Source: Nymphalis io (Eukaryota > Arthropoda > Insecta > Lepidoptera > Nymphalidae). From it: a DNA stretch of 64,000 bases. The DNA lies in NCBI RefSeq assembly GCF_905147045.1, contig NC_065901.1:5952001-6016000 (forward strand), in the 5' to 3' direction. The position numbers were made by a program, and so were the translations under genes. Within the stretch, counting starts at the first letter, position 1. Each line of letters begins with the position of its first letter. The notes beneath the pieces are model-generated. The model saw only the letters and a program-made list of their open reading frames with translations, was not told the DNA's origin and did not search any database. Below, one piece after another: positions 58,261 through 64,000 of the stretch.

Positions 58261-60120
58261 ATATCGTCATCGGCATACATAATACCTGCATGTATATATA
58301 AATGGAACGGGGAGGTGGAATTTGTACTGCAGAAGTTTATTCAAAGGCAATAACTAAACGTTTATTCCAATTCAAAATTTTTTTAAATTAATTACATATA
58401 ATAGCAAGCTATTAGAATATCTAACTATCCTATTGCTCTAACTAACTTCAGTCTGTGCATAGATTTCTTATCTCTTGATAACAAGACAATGCAAAGAAAA
58501 CTTGAATATCATAAATTCTACCTTTCAAACAGTTAAGCAAAACAAATAGTGAATGTTTTTTTTTATAACTAAATATTCGGCTGTGCACTTTTAAAGCTCA
58601 TTTAATATTTACAATATATAATACGCCAGGACTGAAATTACCGAATTTTACTTTTTTCTTTTATTTGTCTGAACGTAATAAACTCAAAAACTACCGTACC
58701 GGATTTTCATTCGGTTGTCACCAATAGGCATAGTGATTCATGCGGAAGGTTTTGATGTATAAACAAATAAGGTTTTGTGTAATTTTGTTGATATATGACG
58801 ACGATTGCTTAAGAAAAATATCATGACGACTTTATTTAGACACTTATTTGAACCGCGCGAACCCGGCGACAGGTAACTTGTACAGTATAAGAATAGAGAA
58901 AAGATACAATATAAGATATCTATATAACTTTAGTTATACAGTGATAGCGTATATAATAGTAATACACAATACAAAATGTTGAAATATGATTACTAATATA
59001 ATGTACTGCAGTCTTGTCTTGGGCCTGGAATAACGAGTTGGCTCGCTTTATAGCCGCAGTATTACGAAAGCTATTTCAGAATACCTGGGATAACGTCACG
59101 TGAGATAAGAGAAATATTAAAATTATTTTAAGAGATTTATATGATATAGCAGATAATTTACAAATAAATCTTTCTCTTTATTAAGTTTCTGTTGATAAAT
59201 ACAATCGTATTTTCATATTTCCTAGTAGAGATTATTATTTTTTTTTAAAAAAGTATAGTAGTAATGCTCGTTTTTAGGAATTATTAATATTTCTATTTAC
59301 CCCTCCAATTAAGCCTACATTATGTTAGGAGTGGGAACGATTTTAGTCCAAGAACCAAGTCAGGACCAAACCAGCGACTTTTTACAGCACAATGCGGTCT
59401 GTAAATCATTATGCTATTGACGTTTAGTGAAATTATTAACCGGCATTTACTTTATTTCTTTTTTTCATTGACGAATTTTTTTCTTATAAATCTTTCTATC
59501 TTTTGTTTTTAATAAACATATACATATAATATATCAACGAACAAATGGCGACTTTAATTAAAATGCTGCGCGAGTTCTGTCTAATTGGAAGTGGGTTTTT
59601 ATCTCGGATCTCATCTTGTAGAGTGGAGACAGTCAAGTATAGTTCAATAGATGCTCCGTTGAATTCAATCTCTTTCTTTTAAAGGTCGTTTAGTAAACTT
59701 AATTAAAAAAAGAAAACTAGATAAAACGAGATATAACTAGATTATTTACGTTTAAGTAGGCTTTTTTTATGATATTCGACATTCTTTTTTGTATACGTTA
59801 ATGGTAAAGTATCTTTCAAATAATATAAGTTTAATTTCCCTCTTTCTAAATATAAGATTGTACTAATTTCGCCACGTGGTTTCTCCCGCGACTGAGGAGG
59901 GAAGGTGTTAGGTTAGCTGTCCCTGTCCTTTTCTGTAGTCCTGACAACGTGTATGCAAAATGTTCATGATCGGTTAAGTAGTTTAGACGTGAAAGCGTTA
60001 CAAACTTACTTTCTTATTTATAATATGTATAGATAAGAATCTGATTTGAAAATTTTAATAATTACGTAATTAATGTTTCTATCGGGAGCCAGATGGTTAA
60101 TAATTTTATATTTAAATTAA
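58261..60120. other. Intron or intergenic sequence with old repeats
   Basis: Stretches near 58640-58800 and 59860-60030 (CTCAAAAACTACCGTACCGG; AGACGTGAAAGCGTTACAAA) resemble the common lepidopteran repeat also seen at 20680. No gene seen. Confidence 0.45.
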
Positions 60121-60398
60121 GACGAGCCGGTTGACGTGGTTGGTGGATGCTTGCATTTGCCTTTCACGCCGAAATTTGTGGGTTCGATTCCCTCTCAGGA
60201 CAGATATTTGTGTGCATGAACATGTCTGTTTGTCCTGAGTCTGGATGTAATTATCTATATAAGTATGTATTTACAAAAGAAAAATAGTATATGTAGTATA
60301 TCAGTTGTCTGGTTTCCGTAGTACAAGCTCTGTACAAGCTTAATTTAGGATCAGATGGCCGTGTGTGAAAAATGTCCCAGGATATTATTATTATTATT
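60121..60398 (+). mobile_element. tRNA-derived SINE, family D
   Basis: Head GACGAGCCGGTTGACGTGGT, B-box GGGTTCGATTCCC, body GTGCATGAACATGTCTGTTT and a tail of (ATT)n at 60382-60397. A single copy in the window, with a body unlike families A and C. Confidence 0.75.
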
Positions 60399-60614
60399 TA
60401 AATGAATAAATAAACATATTTATTTAATTATGTTTTCTATAAATAATAGTTATATAGATTATGTATTAAAACTTAAACACACGCACACATTTTAAATGAA
60501 ACCTTACAGATGACATTAAAAACCAGGCCATGTGGTCAACCTTCTATAAAGAAAATATATACACTTAGCCTTAGAAAAAAATATGCTGATCTCAGATTAT
60601 GATAATTAGAATCA

Positions 60615-60760
60615 AGGTAGCTTAAAGAGGGCTGTGGATTCAAATGCGGGTAAGCAATATCAACGACGATGTTTTTAAGCGCTAAATTTGTATTAACAAT
60701 TTGAATCTTTCACAGTGTTAAAGGAAAATATCGCGAAAATACACGTGTGGCTAGATATAG
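60615..60760 (+). mobile_element. tRNA-derived SINE, family A, strongly degraded
   Basis: GTGGATTCAAATGCGGGTAA, AGCGCTAAATTTGTATTAAC and AAAGGAAAATATCGCGAAAA follow the order of family A with many changes. Confidence 0.5.
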
Positions 60761-61313
60761 TGGTGTATTACAAATTTTAAAATAAAGTATGTTCATTATT
60801 TTACATTATTTCTATTATATCATCGTATCCGAAATAAACTCAGTTACTAATTCATTTTATCAATTATTGTGCATAGTTAACTATTAATTCTATCGATTCT
60901 GTTTTTTGTAATTAAAATAAGTAAAAGAAAAGTTCGTCGTCGCCCAGAATGATTTAAATACCTAACATTATTTTATTTGCTTGCAACTGCCTTTGTAGGA
61001 GTGAATATTATTTTTATAGTCTTTTTAAATGTACTTGAGAACAATAAATTTATTGTCTTATGTTGACACAATTATATAACTAATGTGTGAAGTGGATTAA
61101 AATAAAATGTTTTTACATTAAATTTAATTTAATTACAGTTTCAGGCATATAATCATTGTTGACACAAGCTCCACCGTATCTCTAAAGTAAATATGTAAAA
61201 GAAAGACACGATAACACTCAGTTTATGCAAGGACTTCGTGTTTTGTTGATTAAAACTGTGTTATTTGTGAAAATATTTATAATTAATACTCATTAAGTGT
61301 TGTTATTTCCTAA

Positions 61314-61534
61314 ATGTCAAGTGTTGATTGGCATTCCGTGATTAATGTTACACTTCTAGTCGCCAAATGGAAGACGCAAATGGAAAATGATAACGAAAAC
61401 TTGCATGTGATAAGGTCGCGTTCGAGAGTTCGATGGACTATTAGGCGAGACAGCCTTCCTTTAGCAAGTATAAGGAAGGCTTGGCTTAAAAGTAAACGCA
61501 GTATATCGCCTGATTCATTACTGTGGCGTCGGAG
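61314..61534 (+). CDS. Alternative first coding exon, unrecognised gene
   Basis: ATG at 61314 directly follows an in-frame TAA, and the frame runs 73 codons to a strong donor, gtaagc, in phase 2. It reads MSSVDWHSVINVTLLVAKWK, then ENDNENLHVIRSRSRVRWTI and KSKRSISPDSLLWRRR. The phase equals that of the exons at 45496 and 56411, which fits an alternative start of the same gene; it could also be an independent gene. Confidence 0.6.
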
Positions 61535-61615
61535 GTAAGCTTTCTTTAGGCATATTAAAAATTAAGTATAAAATGTAGCATTACACTGTTTTTAATATAT
61601 AATTATATAACGTAT

Positions 61616-61967
61616 GACAGCCTCTTTCGTCTAGTGGCTAGGTGTAACGCCGTAGGTGTAGGGTTTAATTCCCAGGTCGGGCCAGTAAAATGTTATTGGG
61701 TTTTTCGGTCAGAGTAGTAGCCCGAAGTCTGGAAGTTGGAAATGTGTACACTCCCGTGCCTCGGAAAGCACGTAAAACCGTTAGTCCTGCGCCTGAACTC
61801 TTTCCGGTCGCGTTGGACTGCCGTCCCATCGGATTATGAGAGCCAGGGAATAGAGAGTGCACCTGTGTTTGCGCACACTCTTGTGCACTATAATATCTCC
61901 TGCGCAGTTGGCTAATCTCTCTTGAGATTGGCAGCCGTGGCCGAATTCGGTCTAGAGGACATTATTA
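61616..61967 (+). mobile_element. tRNA-derived SINE, family C
   Basis: GACAGCCTCTTTCGTCTAGT head, TTTAATTCCCAGGTCGGGCC, CACTCCCGTGCCTCGGAAAG and GAGGACATTATTATTA at the end. Flanked by TTATATAACGTAT (61603-61615) and TTATATAATGTAT (61968-61980), a 13-bp target duplication with one change. Confidence 0.9.
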
Positions 61968-61980
61968 TTATATAATGTAT

Positions 61981-63606
61981 TATTTTTTAATATTTTAAAA
62001 CCAGGGCCATAATAAGATTGATTGATTTAAGATAGATTAATTCATTTAAGATATTATTGATCTTTAAGAAGCACATTTTAGAGAGTAGTGTCGAAACCAG
62101 AGAACGTATAATTAGGACGAAAGTGTTAAAACCTTTCGTGCCAAACTAATAATCGACAAGTGATGATTCCCAAACAAATACATAATTTTATTACCTTATC
62201 TTTATTTGGACTGAAATTTTAAAAATAAAATTAATGTAATATTTCTAACTCAAAGCAAAGAATGGAATAAACGAAGCGCGTAGAACAAACATAAGAAGCC
62301 GAATTAAGCTTGTACTCATTCGGTTTGTGTGGCGATTATTTTATATTTACAAGTATTTCACAAATTATTTAATTTAAATCTTTTCGCTATTAGTATTAGT
62401 CAGAAGTCATACCCTTTGATATATTTTCGGTAATATTTATTTTTTTCTTCTTCGCTTGTGGTAACGGTTCTTCTGTAAATTCTGCTTTTTATTTTGACGT
62501 GATGCAATCTTATTCAAGTCATTTCAATCACATTTATTCATTTTGTGATAATTATCACACTATCTAGACACGCGGTAGCGTGTCAAGCCAAGTTCAAGCT
62601 AACAGAACTGGCGAACAGCACCATGTGTAATATTACACGAACCATTTGGAGCCAATTTTGACCCCCTCATAACTTAAAAACTATTTTACATAAACATGTC
62701 AAATATAGCTATTGAGACTTGCGAGATGAGCTCCAAATTTCATAAACTCACCTCAAACGGTTATTTAGATATTAATGTCTAAAAATCGTCATTTTTATCA
62801 ATGACTGACCTATAGATCAAAACTATTACCCAGTTCCAGATGACTTAGAAAGTTCAAATTTGGCATCCAGATAGGTAGTTGGGTTAAATAATTATTTATA
62901 AATAATGATCTTACACTATTGATGTGCGCAAAATATTGAAATAATAATTAATACTAAATGCCAGTTAATAACATAATAAACACGATGGTCGACTACACTC
63001 TTAGTTACAAGTAGTTATAAATACTAAAATTATATCTTATAATCTTTATATATATCTTTGAATTAAAAAAAATCACGGTGGTATTCCATTATACTATATA
63101 CGAATTATATTATAGCCTTTGCAAGTTCTAAAGCTGTAAGTTTTTATTTTATTTTTCCGAAAATTTAGCTTTTTGGTAGAAACTAGCCTTCGAACATAAG
63201 GTGACCACCAGACTACCAGACTACCAGAAGGTGACTACCATGACTTAGTAGGTACTTAATAATAATTCGTATACGAGAACTAGCCAAGTCAGACCTTAGG
63301 CTTCTGTATATTATCCTAAGTTATACGAAGAAATGATATGAATTTTATGTTGTTATAAATAAATTTCAGGACTGACCATTGAACTTGGCACCCATTTAGA
63401 TCTCACTTCTTTTGTCGTTGAAGTCAACAACCAAGGTTTATCATAATATTGCTTGGCTCATATTTCACATTTATGTTTTTCATGGGATAACCATTCTTCT
63501 GTAAAGTCCTGTTAATGTTCTACTGACCGATGGAGTCTCGTCGGCCATGCTCAAGGGAGCCAACGTAAGGCATATTATAGTGCTCAAGAGAATACACAAA
63601 CACAGA
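61981..63606. other. AT-rich sequence with no gene seen
   Basis: Presumed intron downstream of the exon at 61314. A stretch near 62640-62890 (CCCCTCATAACTTAAAAACT, TTCAAATTTGGCATCCAGAT) looks like an old interspersed repeat but could not be classified. Confidence 0.45.
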
Positions 63607-63898
63607 TTTTTTTTTATAGAATAGGAAGGCGGACGACCATATGGGCCACCTGATGGTAAGTGGTCACCAAACGCCCTTAGACATTGGCATTTTAAGAAAT
63701 GTCAACCATCGCTTACATAGCCAATGCGCCACCACCCTTGGGAACTAAGATTTTATGTCCCTTGTGCCTGTAATTACACTGGCTCACTCACCCTTCAAAC
63801 CAGAACACAACAATAACAAGTACTGCTGTTTTGCTGTAGAATATCTGATAAGTGGGTGGTACCTACCCAGACGAGCTTGCACAAAGCTCTACCACCAG
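63607..63898 (-). mobile_element. A-tailed interspersed repeat, family B
   Basis: Reverse copy from the T-run and ATAGAATAGGAAGGCGGACG to GCACAAAGCTCTACCACCAG. Nearly full length. Confidence 0.85.
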
Positions 63899-64000
63899 AT
63901 GCACTCTTAGAAACGACCGTAAAGTGTTTAAGCGATCGATGGACACTCCAACTTCTGATTTCGCATAAATCATTTTACTAATTACAATTTTTATCTCAAC

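Overview
The window looks like nuclear DNA from an insect, most likely a lepidopteran. It is AT-rich, its genes are split into many exons with GT/AG introns, and it carries several interspersed repeat families: tRNA-derived SINEs, an RTE-type LINE and a family with a short A-tail. A nymphalid butterfly is a guess from the look of the SINEs, not a proven call. All gene structures below were built by hand from splice signals, reading phase and remembered family motifs. No alignment or search was run.

Region 1 (1 to about 28 kb) holds most of a plus-strand gene for the RNA polymerase II elongation factor ELL (Drosophila Su(Tpl)). Eleven exons join in one frame of 594 residues plus stop, ending at 22094. 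The first exon(s), coding the start of the N-terminal domain, lie upstream of the window, so bases 1-11357 are read as intron. The C-terminal occludin/ELL domain is clear. An arginine-glutamate-proline (ERP) tandem repeat fills the middle of the third exon.

Region 2 (about 28.7-43.3 kb) starts with transposon debris: a SINE, a LINE RNase H relic, a CR1-like RT tail and a scrap of the local RTE. It then holds a complete plus-strand gene of 13 exons (32904-43245, 982 residues plus stop) for a SUGP1-like splicing factor (SURP and G-patch domains). Its C-terminal third matches the SUGP1 layout closely. Its large third exon holds a long Gly-Pro-Met repeat.

Region 3 (about 45.4-64 kb) has five plus-strand exon candidates of one or two genes I could not name: 45496-45623, 46611-46735, 46847-46943, 56411-56521, and a separate ATG-containing exon at 61314-61534. 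They keep compatible phases, which suggests a gene with very long introns and alternative first exons that continues past the window. A 5'-truncated RTE LINE with a 705-codon open frame and a 13-bp target duplication sits antisense in the 9.5-kb intron.

Across the window there are about nine copies of one tRNA-like SINE, seven or eight of an A-tailed repeat of about 290 bp, two of a second tRNA-like SINE, one of a third, a probable hAT-type MITE with an 8-bp duplication, and several perfect or near-perfect short inverted repeats. I found no CRISPR array, rRNA, convincing functional tRNA, operon or other prokaryotic feature.
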